Notes: a model not told the origin generated them from the letters alone. 64,000 nt of DNA from Blastococcus tunisiensis (GCF_900112815.1 NZ_FOND01000011.1:1-64000), one strand, 5' to 3'. Shown: positions 6,153 through 15,166, counted from the stretch's first letter. A program made the numbers and translations.

Positions 6153-8894
6153 ATGTCAGCGCCCAGCACCGCCGCCGCCCCGTCCGCCGCCGCCCCCACC
6201 TCCGGGGATCGGCCGCGCCTGCTGCTCCTCGACGGCCACTCGCTGGCCTACCGGGCCTTCTTCGCGCTCCCGGTGGAGAACTTCTCCACGACGACGGGGC
6301 AGCCGACCAACGCCGTCTACGGCTTCACGTCGATGCTGATCAACATCCTGCGCGACGAGAAGCCGACCCATCTCGCCGTCGCCTTCGACGTCGGCCGCAA
6401 GACCTTCCGCAGCGAGATCTTCGCCGAGTACAAGGCCAACCGCGCCGAGAGCCCGACCGACTTCCGCGGGCAGGTCAGCCTCGTGCAGGAGGTGCTCGCC
6501 GCACTGCACGTCCCGGTCATCACCGCCGAGGGCTACGAGGCCGACGACGTCATCGCCACGCTCACCGTGCAGGCCGTCGAGCAGGGCATGGACGTGCTGA
6601 TCGGCACGGGCGACCGCGACGCCCTCCAGCTGGTCAACGAGCACGTCACGGTGCTCTACCCGCGCAAGGGCGTCTCCGACATGACCCGCTTCACGCCGGG
6701 GGAGGTGGAGACCAAGTACGGCCTCACCCCGAACCAGTACCCCGACTTCGCCGCGCTCCGTGGCGACCCGAGCGACAACCTGCCGAGCATCCCGAGCGTC
6801 GGGGAGAAGACGGCGGCGAAGTGGATCCGCGAGTACGGCTCCCTCGACGCGCTCGTCGACCAGGTCGACACCGTCAAGGGCAAGGTCGGCGAGAAGCTGC
6901 GCGAGCACCTGAGCTCCGTGCTGCAGAACCGCCGGCTCACCGAGCTCGACCGTGCCGTCCCGCTCGAGCTGGGCCCGGCCGACCTCGCCGTCCGGCCCTG
7001 GGACCGCAACGAGGTGCACACCCTCTTCGACAACCTGCAGTTCCGCGTGCTGCGCGACCGGCTCTTCGCCACGCTGACCAGCGCCGAGCCCGAGGTCGAG
7101 GGCGGCTTCGACGTCGCCGAGGACGAGGTGCCCGCCGGCGGCCTGGGGGAGTGGCTGCAGGCGAACGCACGCACCGGCCGGACCGGTGTCATCTTCCGCG
7201 GCACGTGGGGCCGGGGCGCCGGCGAGCTGACCGGCCTGGCCCTCGCCGCCGGGAACGACCACGCCACGTTCGTCGACCTCGGCCCCGGTCTCGACGCCGC
7301 CGACGAGCAGGCGCTGGCCGCCTGGCTGGCCGATCCCGCCGCGCTCAAGGTGGTGCACGAGGTCAAGGGCCCGCTGCTGGCGATCTGGGCGCGCGGCTGG
7401 GAGCTCGACGGCCTCATCAGCGACACCGCGCTGGCCGCGTACCTGGCGGCGCCGGGCCAGCGGTCCTTCGACCTGGGCGACCTCGCCGTCCGGTACCTGC
7501 GGCGCGAGCTCAAGGACGCGGCCGAGCCCGAGGGGCAGCTCACCCTGGACGGTCTCGGTCCGAGCGAGGACGACGTCGCGCGGGAGGCCGCGCACGCGGA
7601 CGTGCTCAAGGCCGTCGCGGTCAACGACCTGTCCGACGCGCTCGAGACCGTGCTCGGCCAGCGCGGCGGCGACGCGCTCCTCGGCGGCATCGAGCTCCCG
7701 CTCACCCGGGTGCTCGCCGCCATGGAGTACCGGGGGATCGCAGCCGACCTGGACTTCCTGCACGACCTGCAGAAGGAGTTCGCCGAGGCCGTCACCGCCG
7801 CGGCCGCCGAGTGCTACGCCGTCATCGGCCGCGAGGTGAACCTCGGCTCGCCCAAGCAGTTGCAGGCGGTCCTGTTCGACGAGCTGGGGCTGCCCAAGAC
7901 GAAGAAGAACAAGACCGGGTACACGACCGACGCCGAGGCGCTGACCTCGTTGCTGGCGACCACCGGCCACCCGTTCCTGGAGCACCTGCTCCGGCACCGC
8001 GACGTCACCCGGCTGCGCACCGTCATCGACGGGCTGATCCCGATGGTCGACGACGCCGGTCGCATCCACACCACGTACCAGCAGACGATCGCGGCGACGG
8101 GCCGGCTCTCCTCGACCGACCCCAACCTGCAGAACATCCCCATCCGCACCGCCGAGGGCCGCCGGATCCGCCAGGCGTTCGTGGTCGGCCAGGGCTACGA
8201 GTCCCTGATGACGGCGGACTACAGCCAGATCGAGATGCGGATCATGGCCCACCTCTCCGGCGACGAGGGACTCATCGAGGCCTTCACGTCGGGGGAGGAC
8301 CTGCACTCGTTCGTCGCCTCGCGCGCCTTCGACATCCCGATCGAGGACGTCGACCCCGAGATGCGCCGCCGGATCAAGGCGATGAGCTACGGCCTGGCCT
8401 ACGGGCTGTCGGCCTACGGGCTGTCGCAGCAGCTGCGCATCACCCCCGAGGAGGCGCGCGGCCAGATGCACGCCTACTTCGAGCGCTTCGGTGGCATCCG
8501 CGACTACCTCGACACGGTGGTCGAGGAGGCCCGGCTGACCGGCTACACCGAGACCACCCTGGGCCGGCGCCGGTACCTGCCCGACCTCACCAGCGACAAC
8601 CGGCAGCGCCGCGAGATGGCCGAGCGGATGGCGCTCAACGCCCCCATCCAGGGCTCGGCGGCCGACGTCATCAAGGTGGCGATGCTCAACGTCGAGAAGG
8701 CGATCGCCGCCGAGGGGCTGACGTCGCGGATGCTGCTGCAGGTGCACGACGAGCTCGTGCTCGAGGTCGCGCCGGGGGAGAAGGAGCAGCTCGAGGAGCT
8801 GGTGCGCCGGGAGATGGCCGGCGCGGCCGACCTGTCGGTGGCGCTGGAGGTGTCCGTCGGCTTCGGCCGGACCTGGAACGACGCCGCGCACTGA
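6153..8894 (+). CDS. polA: DNA polymerase I
   Basis: 913 residues, full length. The N-terminal 5'-nuclease (FEN) domain spans about residues 15-310, with LLLLDGHSLAYRAFFAL, EADDVIATL and GTGDRDALQLV. The middle 3'-5' exonuclease-like domain lacks the D-x-E and other catalytic acids seen in E. coli (the first strand reads GVIFRGTWGRGAG), so proofreading should be absent, as in mycobacterial PolA. The polymerase domain has motif A (DYSQIEMRIMAHLSGD, ~residue 690), motif B (RRRIKAMSYGLAYGLSAYG) and motif C (LLQVHDELVLEV). It acts in Okazaki-fragment processing and repair. The ATG at 6153 is supported by the preceding -10. Confidence 0.96.
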   Translation: MSAPSTAAAPSAAAPTSGDRPRLLLLDGHSLAYRAFFALPVENFSTTTGQPTNAVYGFTSMLINILRDEKPTHLAVAFDVGRKTFRSEIFAEYKANRAESPTDFRGQVSLVQEVLAALHVPVITAEGYEADDVIATLTVQAVEQGMDVLIGTGDRDALQLVNEHVTVLYPRKGVSDMTRFTPGEVETKYGLTPNQYPDFAALRGDPSDNLPSIPSVGEKTAAKWIREYGSLDALVDQVDTVKGKVGEKLREHLSSVLQNRRLTELDRAVPLELGPADLAVRPWDRNEVHTLFDNLQFRVLRDRLFATLTSAEPEVEGGFDVAEDEVPAGGLGEWLQANARTGRTGVIFRGTWGRGAGELTGLALAAGNDHATFVDLGPGLDAADEQALAAWLADPAALKVVHEVKGPLLAIWARGWELDGLISDTALAAYLAAPGQRSFDLGDLAVRYLRRELKDAAEPEGQLTLDGLGPSEDDVAREAAHADVLKAVAVNDLSDALETVLGQRGGDALLGGIELPLTRVLAAMEYRGIAADLDFLHDLQKEFAEAVTAAAAECYAVIGREVNLGSPKQLQAVLFDELGLPKTKKNKTGYTTDAEALTSLLATTGHPFLEHLLRHRDVTRLRTVIDGLIPMVDDAGRIHTTYQQTIAATGRLSSTDPNLQNIPIRTAEGRRIRQAFVVGQGYESLMTADYSQIEMRIMAHLSGDEGLIEAFTSGEDLHSFVASRAFDIPIEDVDPEMRRRIKAMSYGLAYGLSAYGLSQQLRITPEEARGQMHAYFERFGGIRDYLDTVVEEARLTGYTETTLGRRRYLPDLTSDNRQRREMAERMALNAPIQGSAADVIKVAMLNVEKAIAAEGLTSRMLLQVHDELVLEVAPGEKEQLEELVRREMAGAADLSVALEVSVGFGRTWNDAAH

Positions 8895-9007
8895 CCCCCA
8901 GCGGCTCGTCCCTGCCCGGGCCGCCGCAGCGTTACAGGCTGGTGTCGATCCCCGCCCGGGGGCCGGGCCGATGTGTCAGGCCGAGCCCCGCGGTCCACAT
9001 CCGCTGC

Positions 9008-10090
9008 ATGGCCTCTCCCTCCTCGTCCGGCCCCGCCGATCCGGCGATGCCCACCTGGCTGGTCAGATCGGCCGCCGTGGGCGGCCGGCTGCTCGTCCTG
9101 GCGGTCCTCCTGTGGCTCCTCGCGGGGTTCGCCGTCAAGGTGACGCTGCCGCTCGTGACCGTGCTGATCGCACTGCTGGTCGCCGGCGTGCTCGCGCCGG
9201 TGGTGGAGTGGGCGCAGGGCCGGGGGGCGCCGCGCTGGCTGGCCGCGGGAGCAGCCGTCCTGCTGCTCCTCACCGTGCTCGGTGGCGCGGCCGTCGGACT
9301 CGGCGCGCGGATCGTCGAACAGCTGCCCCAGCTGCGCGAGCGGTTCCAGCAGGTCTCCTCCGACCTGTCCCAGCGGTTCGGCATCGAGCTGCCGAGCTTC
9401 GGGTCGGGCGGTTCGGGAGGCTCGGGCGGGGCGTCCGGGGGGTCCGGGGGCGGGACCAGCGCAGCAGACCTGCTGGGTCCGGCGCGGACGGTGGCCGAGG
9501 TGCTGATCGCGGCATTCCTCGTCGTCGCGCTGACCTACCTGTTCCTGCACGGCGGGCCCGGGATGTGGCGCTGGCTGCTGGACCGGTTCGCGGGGCGGGC
9601 CCGCGAGGACGTCGACGCCGCCGGCCGGGCCGCCTGGACCACCGTCGGCGGGTACGTCCGCGGCCTGACGATCGTCGCGCTGTTCGACGCGGTGGGCATC
9701 GGTGCCGGTCTGCTGCTCCTGGGCGTGCCGCTGGCGCTGACTCTGGCGGCGCTGCAGTTCTTCGCCTCGTACATCCCCACGATCGGGGCCTTCGTCGCCG
9801 GCCTGGTCGCCGTCGTCGTGGCCTACGCGTCCGGCGGCCTGGTCACGGCAGCGCTCGTCCTGGGGCTGGTCGTGGTCGTCCAGCAGATCGGCAACGACGT
9901 GATCGAGCCGTACGTGATGAAGAACCGGCTGCCCCTGAACGCCGCGACGATCCTGATCGCCGTCACGGCCGGCGGGGTCCTGTGGGGGATCGCCGGCGCC
10001 CTGCTGTTCGTGCCGCTGGCCGCGGCCGTCTCGGCAGCCGCGCAGGAGCTGTGGGTGCGGCACGGGCGACGGCCGATCGCCGGAGGCTGA
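9008..10090 (+). CDS. AI-2E family transporter (PerM/YdiK-like permease)
   Basis: 360 residues with paired N-terminal transmembrane helices (LLVLAVLLWLLAGFAVKV and LPLVTVLIALLVAGVLAPVVEW), a long extracytoplasmic or cytoplasmic loop and a C-terminal block of helices. The conserved family motif is visible as F-F-A-S-Y-I-P-T-I-G-A-F-V-A-G, with a later Q-Q-I-G-N-D-V-I-E-P-Y-V-M. The family (formerly UPF0118/DUF20) includes ion and small-molecule transporters; the substrate cannot be predicted. A Gly/Ser-rich spacer lies around residues 135-155. It converges with the methyltransferase gene, 5 bp apart. Confidence 0.85.
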   Translation: MASPSSSGPADPAMPTWLVRSAAVGGRLLVLAVLLWLLAGFAVKVTLPLVTVLIALLVAGVLAPVVEWAQGRGAPRWLAAGAAVLLLLTVLGGAAVGLGARIVEQLPQLRERFQQVSSDLSQRFGIELPSFGSGGSGGSGGASGGSGGGTSAADLLGPARTVAEVLIAAFLVVALTYLFLHGGPGMWRWLLDRFAGRAREDVDAAGRAAWTTVGGYVRGLTIVALFDAVGIGAGLLLLGVPLALTLAALQFFASYIPTIGAFVAGLVAVVVAYASGGLVTAALVLGLVVVVQQIGNDVIEPYVMKNRLPLNAATILIAVTAGGVLWGIAGALLFVPLAAAVSAAAQELWVRHGRRPIAGG

Positions 10091-10095
10091 GCCGG

Positions 10096-10941
10096 TCAGG
10101 CGGGCGTGGTGCAGCTGAGGATCAGCGTGCCGGGGACCAGCGCGCCGCGCGCGGGGCTCCACTGGCCCCAGTCCTGCGTCCGGCCGGGCGTCCACTCCGG
10201 CTCGATCAGGTCCGCGAGCACCAGACCCGCTGCGACGACGGCCCGGACCCAGTCGCCGACCGTCCGGTGGTGCTCGACGTACACGGTCCGTCCCGCACCG
10301 TCGGTCTCGACGTAGGGCGTCCGGTCGAAGTAGGAGGAGACGACCCGCAGGTCCTCCGGGTCGGGGGAGTCGGGGAAGGGCCAGCGCATCGGGTGGTTGA
10401 CCGACGCGACGAAGCGGCCCCCCGGCCGCAGCACCCGCGCCACCTCCCGCAGCGCCCCCTCGACGTCGGCCACGAAGGGCAGCCCGCCGAAGGCCGAGCA
10501 CACGACGTCCAGCACGCCGCCGGCCAGCGGCAGCCGGCCCGCGTCGGCCTGCAGCAGGGGGACGTCGATGCCGGTGGAGCGGTTGAGCCGGGCGGCACGG
10601 TCGAGCATCCCGGCGGACAGGTCCATCGCCAGGACGTCGGCGCCGGCCGCGCGAAGCCAGCGGGCACAGGGCGCGGAGCCGCAGCCGATCTCCAGCACCC
10701 GCCGGCCGGCGACCTCGCCCAGCAGGTGTGCGTCGGCCTCCCGCAGCCCCTCCGGGCACCAGAGGAAATCGGCATCGCCGAGGTCGGCACCGTGCTCGGC
10801 CAGGTAGGCCGGCGCCGCCGCGTCCCACCACCGGCGGTTCGCCCGGACGGACTCCTCGTCCCCGGCGGGACGGCGGGCGACGCCGCCGGCGGCGGGGTAG
10901 CCGTCGCTCCCGAGCGGCAGGGGCGGCGGGATCCGGTTCAT
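10096..10941 (-). CDS. Class I SAM-dependent methyltransferase
   Basis: 281 residues. The Rossmann-fold SAM site is seen as RRVLEIGCGSAPCARWLRAAGADVLAMDLS, followed by LLQADAGRLPLAGGVLDVVCSAFG and a motif III region (VARVLRPGGRFVASVNHP). Such actinobacterial proteins are usually annotated as Methyltransf_11 domain proteins; the acceptor is unknown. The chosen start (ATG 10941) gives the residues before the domain (MNRIPPPLPL); the frame is open ~55 codons further upstream but that part is intergenic in character. It is divergent from rpsA. Confidence 0.85.
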   Translation of the reverse strand: MNRIPPPLPLGSDGYPAAGGVARRPAGDEESVRANRRWWDAAAPAYLAEHGADLGDADFLWCPEGLREADAHLLGEVAGRRVLEIGCGSAPCARWLRAAGADVLAMDLSAGMLDRAARLNRSTGIDVPLLQADAGRLPLAGGVLDVVCSAFGGLPFVADVEGALREVARVLRPGGRFVASVNHPMRWPFPDSPDPEDLRVVSSYFDRTPYVETDGAGRTVYVEHHRTVGDWVRAVVAAGLVLADLIEPEWTPGRTQDWGQWSPARGALVPGTLILSCTTPA

Positions 10942-11025
10942 GACGCGCCGATCGTGACACGCGGGCGGGCGTCCCGGACCGCGCACCCAGGTGGACCCGG
11001 CGGTCCCGGCGTCCGTACGATGGGG

Positions 11026-11031
11026 AATGCG
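11026..11031 (+). promoter_or_regulatory. Candidate -10 for rpsA
   Basis: TACGAT, 128 bp upstream of the rpsA ATG, would give a long 5' leader. A second A/T-rich patch (TACGCATAAAC, about 11130) lies closer to the gene. The choice between them cannot be made from sequence alone. Confidence 0.3.
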
Positions 11032-11159
11032 CCAGAGGTCTGTCGTGGTTTTCCCCACACGGGAACGCCAGAACCGGCTCTCCCCGCTGATCATCCCCGT
11101 GGTCACCGACCGCGGGTCGTCCTGTCCCTACGCATAAACCGTCCGGAGCAACCAACCAC

Positions 11160-12638
11160 ATGACCTCCACTCAGGTCCGTCCTTCCAGCACCCCCCAGGT
11201 CGCCATCAACGACATCGGTTCCGCCGAGGACTTCCTCGCGGCGATCGACCAGACGATCAAGTACTTCAACGATGGCGACATCGTCGAGGGCGTCATCGTC
11301 AAGGTCGACCGGGACGAGGTGCTGCTGGACATCGGCTACAAGACCGAGGGCGTCATCCCCTCGCGCGAGCTCTCCATCAAGCACGACGTCGACCCGAACG
11401 AGGTCGTCAGCGTCGGCGACGAGGTGGAAGCCCTGGTCCTCCAGAAGGAGGACAAGGAAGGGCGGCTGATCCTCTCCAAGAAGCGCGCGCAGTACGAGCG
11501 CGCCTGGGGCACGATCGAGGCCAAGAAGGAAGCCGACGAGGTCGTCACCGGCACCGTCATCGAGGTCGTCAAGGGCGGCCTCATCCTCGACATCGGCCTG
11601 CGCGGGTTCCTCCCCGCGTCGCTGGTCGAGATGCGGCGCGTCCGCGACCTGCAGCCCTACGTGGGCCGCGAGCTCGAGGCGAAGATCATCGAGCTCGACA
11701 AGAACCGCAACAACGTCGTCCTCTCCCGGCGCCAGTGGCTGGAGCAGACCCAGTCCGAGGTCCGCAGCGAGTTCCTCAACAAGCTCGCCAAGGGCCAGGT
11801 CCGCACGGGCGTCGTCTCCTCGATCGTCAACTTCGGTGCGTTCGTGGACCTGGGTGGCGTCGACGGCCTGGTGCACGTCTCCGAGCTGTCCTGGAAGCAC
11901 ATCGACCACCCGTCCGAGGTCGTCGAGGTGGGCCAGGAGGTCACCGTCGAGGTCCTCGACGTCGACCTGGACCGCGAGCGGGTCTCGCTGTCGCTGAAGG
12001 CGACGCAGGAGGACCCGTGGCGTCAGTTCGCCCGGACCCACCAGATCGGTCAGGTCGTCCCGGGCAAGGTCACCAAGCTCGTCCCGTTCGGTGCGTTCGT
12101 GCGCGTCGACGAGGGCATCGAGGGCCTGGTGCACATCTCCGAGCTGGCCGAGCGTCACGTGGAGATCCCCGAGCAGGTCGTGCAGGTCGGCGACGAGATC
12201 CTCGTCAAGGTCATCGACATCGACCTCGACCGCCGGCGCATCTCGCTGTCGCTCAAGCAGGCCAACGAGGGCGTCATCGGCGACGAGGAGCAGTTCGACC
12301 CGGCCGCCTACGGCATGGCCGCCTCCTACGACGCCGAGGGCAACTACCTCTACCCCGAGGGCTTCGACGCCGAGACCGGCGAGTGGCTCGAGGGCTACGA
12401 CGAGGCCCGCGAGACGTGGGAGCGGCAGTACGCCGAAGCCCAGGCCCGGTTCGAGGCGCACCGCAAGCAGATCGCGGCCGCCAAGGAGGCCGACGCCGAG
12501 GCGGCGGCCGGTGGCAGCTACTCCAGCGACGACGTCGCCGGTCCGGACGCTCCGGCGGCCAGTGGCGGCGGCGGCGGCACCCTGGCCAGCGACGAGGCCC
12601 TGGCCGCGCTGCGGGCCAAGCTCGCCGGCGGTGAGTGA
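11160..12638 (+). CDS. rpsA: 30S ribosomal protein S1
   Basis: 492 residues with four S1 RNA-binding domains, beginning near residues 34, 122, 203 and 289 (repeated G-x-V-x2-V-x6-D-I-G and V-H-x-S-E-L motifs). The C-terminal ~120 residues carry acidic and Gly/Ala-rich sequence, as in other actinobacterial S1 proteins, which have four rather than six domains. S1 helps recruit structured mRNAs to the ribosome. The start ATG is at 11160, with no strong ribosome-binding site (GGAGCAACCAACCAC upstream has GGAG 11 nt away). It is followed by a strong hairpin. Confidence 0.96.
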   Translation: MTSTQVRPSSTPQVAINDIGSAEDFLAAIDQTIKYFNDGDIVEGVIVKVDRDEVLLDIGYKTEGVIPSRELSIKHDVDPNEVVSVGDEVEALVLQKEDKEGRLILSKKRAQYERAWGTIEAKKEADEVVTGTVIEVVKGGLILDIGLRGFLPASLVEMRRVRDLQPYVGRELEAKIIELDKNRNNVVLSRRQWLEQTQSEVRSEFLNKLAKGQVRTGVVSSIVNFGAFVDLGGVDGLVHVSELSWKHIDHPSEVVEVGQEVTVEVLDVDLDRERVSLSLKATQEDPWRQFARTHQIGQVVPGKVTKLVPFGAFVRVDEGIEGLVHISELAERHVEIPEQVVQVGDEILVKVIDIDLDRRRISLSLKQANEGVIGDEEQFDPAAYGMAASYDAEGNYLYPEGFDAETGEWLEGYDEARETWERQYAEAQARFEAHRKQIAAAKEADAEAAAGGSYSSDDVAGPDAPAASGGGGGTLASDEALAALRAKLAGGE

Positions 12639-12650
12639 GTAGCAACGCCT

Positions 12651-12697
12651 GAACGCCAGAGGCCCAGGACCCCCGTGGTCCTGGGCCTCTGGCGTTC
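12651..12697 (+). terminator. rpsA terminator hairpin
   Basis: A perfect 21-bp inverted repeat (12651-12671 with 12677-12697) around a 5-nt loop, 12 bp after the rpsA stop. No T-run follows. Confidence 0.85.
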
Positions 12698-12722
12698 GGC
12701 GCCCGTGTGCAGCCATGGGAAA

Positions 12723-12750
12723 GGGCCCGTGGACGTGCGTCCACGGGCCC
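12723..12750. terminator. Terminator hairpin for the 91-residue gene (minus strand)
   Basis: A perfect 12-bp stem with a GTGC loop lies 58 bp beyond the stop of the minus-strand gene ending at 12809, facing the rpsA terminator. Confidence 0.7.
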
Positions 12751-12808
12751 GGCCCCGTTCAGGGCCCCGCCGCGAGCGTGCGAGTGGCGGGGGGAACGGG
12801 GTGTTTCT

Positions 12809-13084
12809 CTACAGGCTGAGGATGATGGCGAACGCGGTGCGCGGGCGACCGCCGTTGCCGGCCAGGAACGTCCAGGTGTGGCGCCCGGCCGGCGGCGCCT
12901 GGAACAGCCACTGCAGGAACGTGTTGCGCCGCGGTGCGGCGGGGCGCTGGAACTGCATGCGCTCGCGGACGGCGGGGATGTCGGCGCAGCGGACCCCGGT
13001 GGTCGAGCCCAGGCGGTGACGGGCGGTGCCCTGGCGGCGGGCGGCGCGCGTCGAGGGGGGTGCGTCAGCGGCGGTACGGGACAT
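12809..13084 (-). CDS. Uncharacterised 91-residue basic protein
   Basis: I do not recognise this protein. The reasons to accept it as a gene are that almost every codon ends in G or C, a GAGAGG element lies about 11 nt before the ATG at 13084, and a hairpin terminator follows it. The first half is Arg/Ala/Thr-rich and probably disordered. The second half (from about residue 43) has an aromatic/hydrophobic pattern: [26 protein letters not shown], then a Gly/Arg turn and AFAIILSL at the C-terminus. There is no signal peptide, no clear transmembrane helix and one Cys. It sits alone between rpsA and coaE, on the opposite strand. Confidence 0.7.
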   Translation of the reverse strand: MSRTAADAPPSTRAARRQGTARHRLGSTTGVRCADIPAVRERMQFQRPAAPRRNTFLQWLFQAPPAGRHTWTFLAGNGGRPRTAFAIILSL

Positions 13085-13233
13085 GTCGGGTTCTGCCTCT
13101 CTCGGCGGGGGAAGATCGCCGGGACGGACGTTATGCGCGTGACGCGTGTGACTGGTGCGACGCGCCGGACCGGACGGGGCGGTGTTATCCGGCCGTGACC
13201 TCCGGCGCCCCGGATCGGCGTCGTGCGGCCGAC

Positions 13234-13239
13234 TACTGT
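13234..13239 (+). promoter_or_regulatory. Leaderless -10 (TACTGT) for coaE
   Basis: TACTGT ends 6 nt before the GTG at 13246, with no ribosome-binding site between. This fixes the start codon of coaE. Confidence 0.55.
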
Positions 13240-13245
13240 CCGGTC

Positions 13246-13842
13246 GTGCTGCGCATCGGACTGACCGGAGGGATCGGCTCGGGCAAGAGCACCGTCTCGG
13301 CCCTGCTCGCCGAGCGGGGGGCGGTCGTGGTGGACGCCGACCGGATCGCCCGCGAGGTGGTCGAGCCGGGGACGCCCGGGCTCGCGGCGGTCGTCGGCGC
13401 CTTCGGCACCGGGATGCTCGCCGCCGACGGGTCCCTCGACCGCGCGGCGCTGGCCGCGGTCGTCTTCGCCGACCCGGAGGCCCGGCAGCGCCTCGACGGG
13501 ATCGTCCACCCACTGGTGCGCGCCCGGTCGGCCGAGCTGGCCGCCGCGGCGCCGGCCGACGCCGTCGTGGTGCACGACGTACCGCTCCTGGTGGAGACCG
13601 GCCAGGCGTCCTCCTACGACGTGGTCGTGGTCGTCGAGGCCGATCCCGCCGTACGGGAGGGCCGGCTCGTCCAGCGCGGTCTCACGGCGGAGGACGCGCG
13701 GGCCCGCATGGCCGCCCAGGCGTCCGACGAGCAGCGCCGGGCGGTGGCCGACGTCGTCCTGGACAACAGCGGGACGCTCGAGCAGCTGGCCGGGCAGGTC
13801 GACCGGTTCTGGGCGGAGCGTGTCGCTCCGGTGACCGGATGA
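13246..13842 (+). CDS. coaE: Dephospho-CoA kinase
   Basis: 198 residues. It catalyses the last step of coenzyme A synthesis, ATP-dependent 3'-phosphorylation of dephospho-CoA. The P-loop is [12 protein letters not shown] at the N-terminus, followed by [15 protein letters not shown] and the C-terminal lid region with [10 protein letters not shown]. Mycobacterial CoaE carries an additional C-terminal GrpB-like (UPF0157) domain; that is absent here. The GTG at 13246 sits 6 nt after TACTGT. The stop overlaps the next gene in an ATGA junction. Confidence 0.95.
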   Translation: MLRIGLTGGIGSGKSTVSALLAERGAVVVDADRIAREVVEPGTPGLAAVVGAFGTGMLAADGSLDRAALAAVVFADPEARQRLDGIVHPLVRARSAELAAAAPADAVVVHDVPLLVETGQASSYDVVVVVEADPAVREGRLVQRGLTAEDARARMAAQASDEQRRAVADVVLDNSGTLEQLAGQVDRFWAERVAPVTG

Positions 13843-14057
13843 GCCCGCCGGCCGCATCGCGCGCGGAGGCGCCGGAGGTGGCCCGGGGACGGTCGGCCAC
13901 CTGGACCGCCCTCGTGCTGGTCCCCGTCGGTGCCGCCGTCGTGTTCATGCTCGACACCGACGCCGAGCCCGCGGTCCAGGGGCTGCTGGCGTCCCTCGCC
14001 GCGCTGCAGATCATGCTCGCGCTGTACTGGAAGCGGAGCCGCACGCGGCAGCGCTGA
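13839..14057 (+). CDS. Small two-helix membrane protein
   Basis: 72 residues. Two hydrophobic segments are visible, [17 protein letters not shown] and [19 protein letters not shown], linked by a short acidic turn (DTDAEPA) and ending in a basic tail (KRSRTRQR), so the C-terminus is probably cytoplasmic. It starts inside the coaE stop (ATGA) and is probably co-transcribed with it. I recognise no family, and nothing in the sequence suggests an enzyme. Confidence 0.65.
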   Translation: MSPPAASRAEAPEVARGRSATWTALVLVPVGAAVVFMLDTDAEPAVQGLLASLAALQIMLALYWKRSRTRQR

Positions 14058-14079
14058 CGTCCGGTCCCGGGAATGGCGA

Positions 14080-14106
14080 GAGCCCCAGGTCGGTGACCTG
14101 GGGCTC
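14080..14106. terminator. Bidirectional terminator between coaE operon and tRNA cluster
   Basis: A perfect 12-bp stem (14080-14091 with 14095-14106) and 3-nt loop, followed on the plus strand by TTCC. It lies between the small membrane protein gene and the convergent tRNA-Val end. Confidence 0.8.
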
Positions 14107-14112
14107 TTCCTG

Positions 14113-14184
14113 TGGGCGATACTGGGATCGAACCAGTGACCTCTTCCGTGTCAGGGAAGCGCGCTACCGCTGCGCCAATCGCCC
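14113..14184 (-). tRNA. tRNA-Val(GAC)
   Basis: A complete cloverleaf on the minus strand: 7-bp acceptor (GGGCGAT/ATCGCCC), anticodon stem CTTCC/GGAAG around loop CTGACAC, and T-arm with GGTTCGATCC. The anticodon is GAC and reads GUC/GUU. The discriminator is A. CCA is not encoded. Third gene of a Gly-Cys-Val transcript. Confidence 0.95.
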
Positions 14185-14238
14185 GTTCCGGCCTCGCGAC
14201 CGGACCCTCCTCCGCGCTCGTGCTCCGCGGAGGAGACG

Positions 14239-14309
14239 AGGTGGAGACGGGATTTGAACCCGTGTAGACGGCTTTGCAGGCCGTTGCCTCGCCTCTCGGC
14301 CACTCCACC
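14239..14309 (-). tRNA. tRNA-Cys(GCA)
   Basis: Acceptor GGTGGAG/CTCCACC, anticodon stem ACGGC/GCCGT with loop CTGCAAA, and a T-loop GGTTCAAATCC. The anticodon is GCA and the discriminator is U, the identity base for Cys. CCA is not encoded. Confidence 0.95.
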
Positions 14310-14350
14310 GCACGCGGGCGCCAGTCTCTCGACCAGCGCCCGAGGTTCCG

Positions 14351-14423
14351 AGCGGACGACGGGATTCGAACCCGCGACCCTCACCTTGGCAAGGTGATGC
14401 TCTACCAACTGAGCCACGTCCGC
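14351..14423 (-). tRNA. tRNA-Gly(GCC)
   Basis: Acceptor GCGGACG/CGTCCGC, anticodon stem TCACC/GGTGA with loop TTGCCAA, and T-arm CGGGTTCGAATCCCG. The anticodon is GCC. It is the first gene of the minus-strand tRNA cluster. CCA is not encoded. Confidence 0.95.
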
Positions 14424-14435
14424 GTTGCGTGGAGA

Positions 14436-14464
14436 ACTCTAACCGACGGTCTCGAGCGCTCCAA
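14436..14464 (-). promoter_or_regulatory. Promoter of tRNA Gly-Cys-Val cluster
   Basis: On the minus strand TTGGAG (14459-14464) and TAGAGT (14436-14441) are 17 bp apart, the best sigma-70-like promoter in the window. The -10 ends 12 bp before the tRNA-Gly 5' end. Confidence 0.65.
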
Positions 14465-14518
14465 GCAGGGGGGTCCGATCGGCGCTCCGCGACCGGACGG
14501 CCGACCCGAACCCGCAGG

Positions 14519-14986
14519 TCAGTGCCCCGACGCGTCCGTCCCGCCGTTGGACAGCAGGACCTGCAGCTCGTCGTCGAGGTCGAGCAGCTCGCTCTCCGAG
14601 CCGGAGGGGACCAGCGCCTCGGTGTGGCGCAGGAAGGCCGCCACGGTCGCCCGCGACAGCTCGAAGAGCGCCTCGCCCGAGGGGGCGCGCAGGTGCAGGA
14701 AGAGCACGTCGGTGGCCGCGTTCGCCGGCCACAGCCGCACGTCGCCCTCGCCGGCGGGGGCCTCGAGCCCGGCCTGCAGCAGCTCGCGGCTCAGCAGCCA
14801 GGCGATCCCGCCGTCGTCGAGGTCGACGACCGCGTAGCCGTCGCCCACGTCGCCGAAGGCGATGCGGACGGCGAAGGGGTCGGCCGCGTCGTAGCAGAGC
14901 AGAGCCGGTACCTCGGTCCACGACTGCGGGCCGACCAGCTGGAGGGTGAGAGGGGACGAGTACCCGGGGGTCCAACCGCTGCGCAT
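14519..14986 (-). CDS. SsgA-like (SALP family) sporulation/cell-division regulator
   Basis: 155 residues. The SsgA/SsgB family pattern is clear: V-P-A-L-L-C-Y-D-A-A-D-P-F-A-V near residue 26, W-L-L-S-R-E-L-L-Q-A-G-L, then P-A-G-E-G-D-V-R-L-W-P and S-P/S-G-E-A-L-F-E with F-L-R-H-T-E-A-L-V-P at the C-terminal side. In Streptomyces, SsgA and SsgB recruit FtsZ to future sporulation septa. In this probably non-aerial organism it may act in septum placement or in forming multi-celled aggregates (inference). A short Asp/Glu-rich tail ends the protein. It is divergent from the ECF sigma gene. Confidence 0.88.
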   Translation of the reverse strand: MRSGWTPGYSSPLTLQLVGPQSWTEVPALLCYDAADPFAVRIAFGDVGDGYAVVDLDDGGIAWLLSRELLQAGLEAPAGEGDVRLWPANAATDVLFLHLRAPSGEALFELSRATVAAFLRHTEALVPSGSESELLDLDDELQVLLSNGGTDASGH

Positions 14987-15166
14987 GTCAGGTCAACGAC
15001 CGTCGGTTCTCGAAGTGACGTGGCATTGCACTTCCTTCACATCCGTCACACCCGTCGCACGGGCAGGGCAGGTCCGAGCTGCTGTCGCACCCTGTGATGC
15101 CCGGGCGGACGCCCGGTGAACCGCGGGACGCCCAGGAATGAACCGCTGGGGCAGGAGTGACGAACG
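14987..15166. promoter_or_regulatory. Divergent region, SsgA-like gene / ECF sigma gene
   Basis: 180 bp. It contains the direct repeat TGAACCGC at 15117-15124 and 15139-15146 (22 bp apart), a GGGCGGACGCCC hairpin between, and AGGAG 9 nt before the sigma-factor GTG. The repeat could be an operator or part of an autoregulated ECF promoter; no partner -10 is certain. Confidence 0.35.

Noticed and set aside
8895-9007. A small gene between polA and the AI-2E permease
   Set aside because: Only 113 bp with no start having a ribosome-binding site and no coding bias; probably terminator and promoter sequence.
5957-10090. A 1377-codon open frame covering polA and the permease
   Set aside because: Arg/Pro-rich shadow over polA; only the section from ATG 9008 codes for a recognisable protein.
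11103-12716. Long minus-strand ORF opposite rpsA
   Set aside because: Val/Leu/Asp/Gly-rich antisense shadow of rpsA with no motifs.
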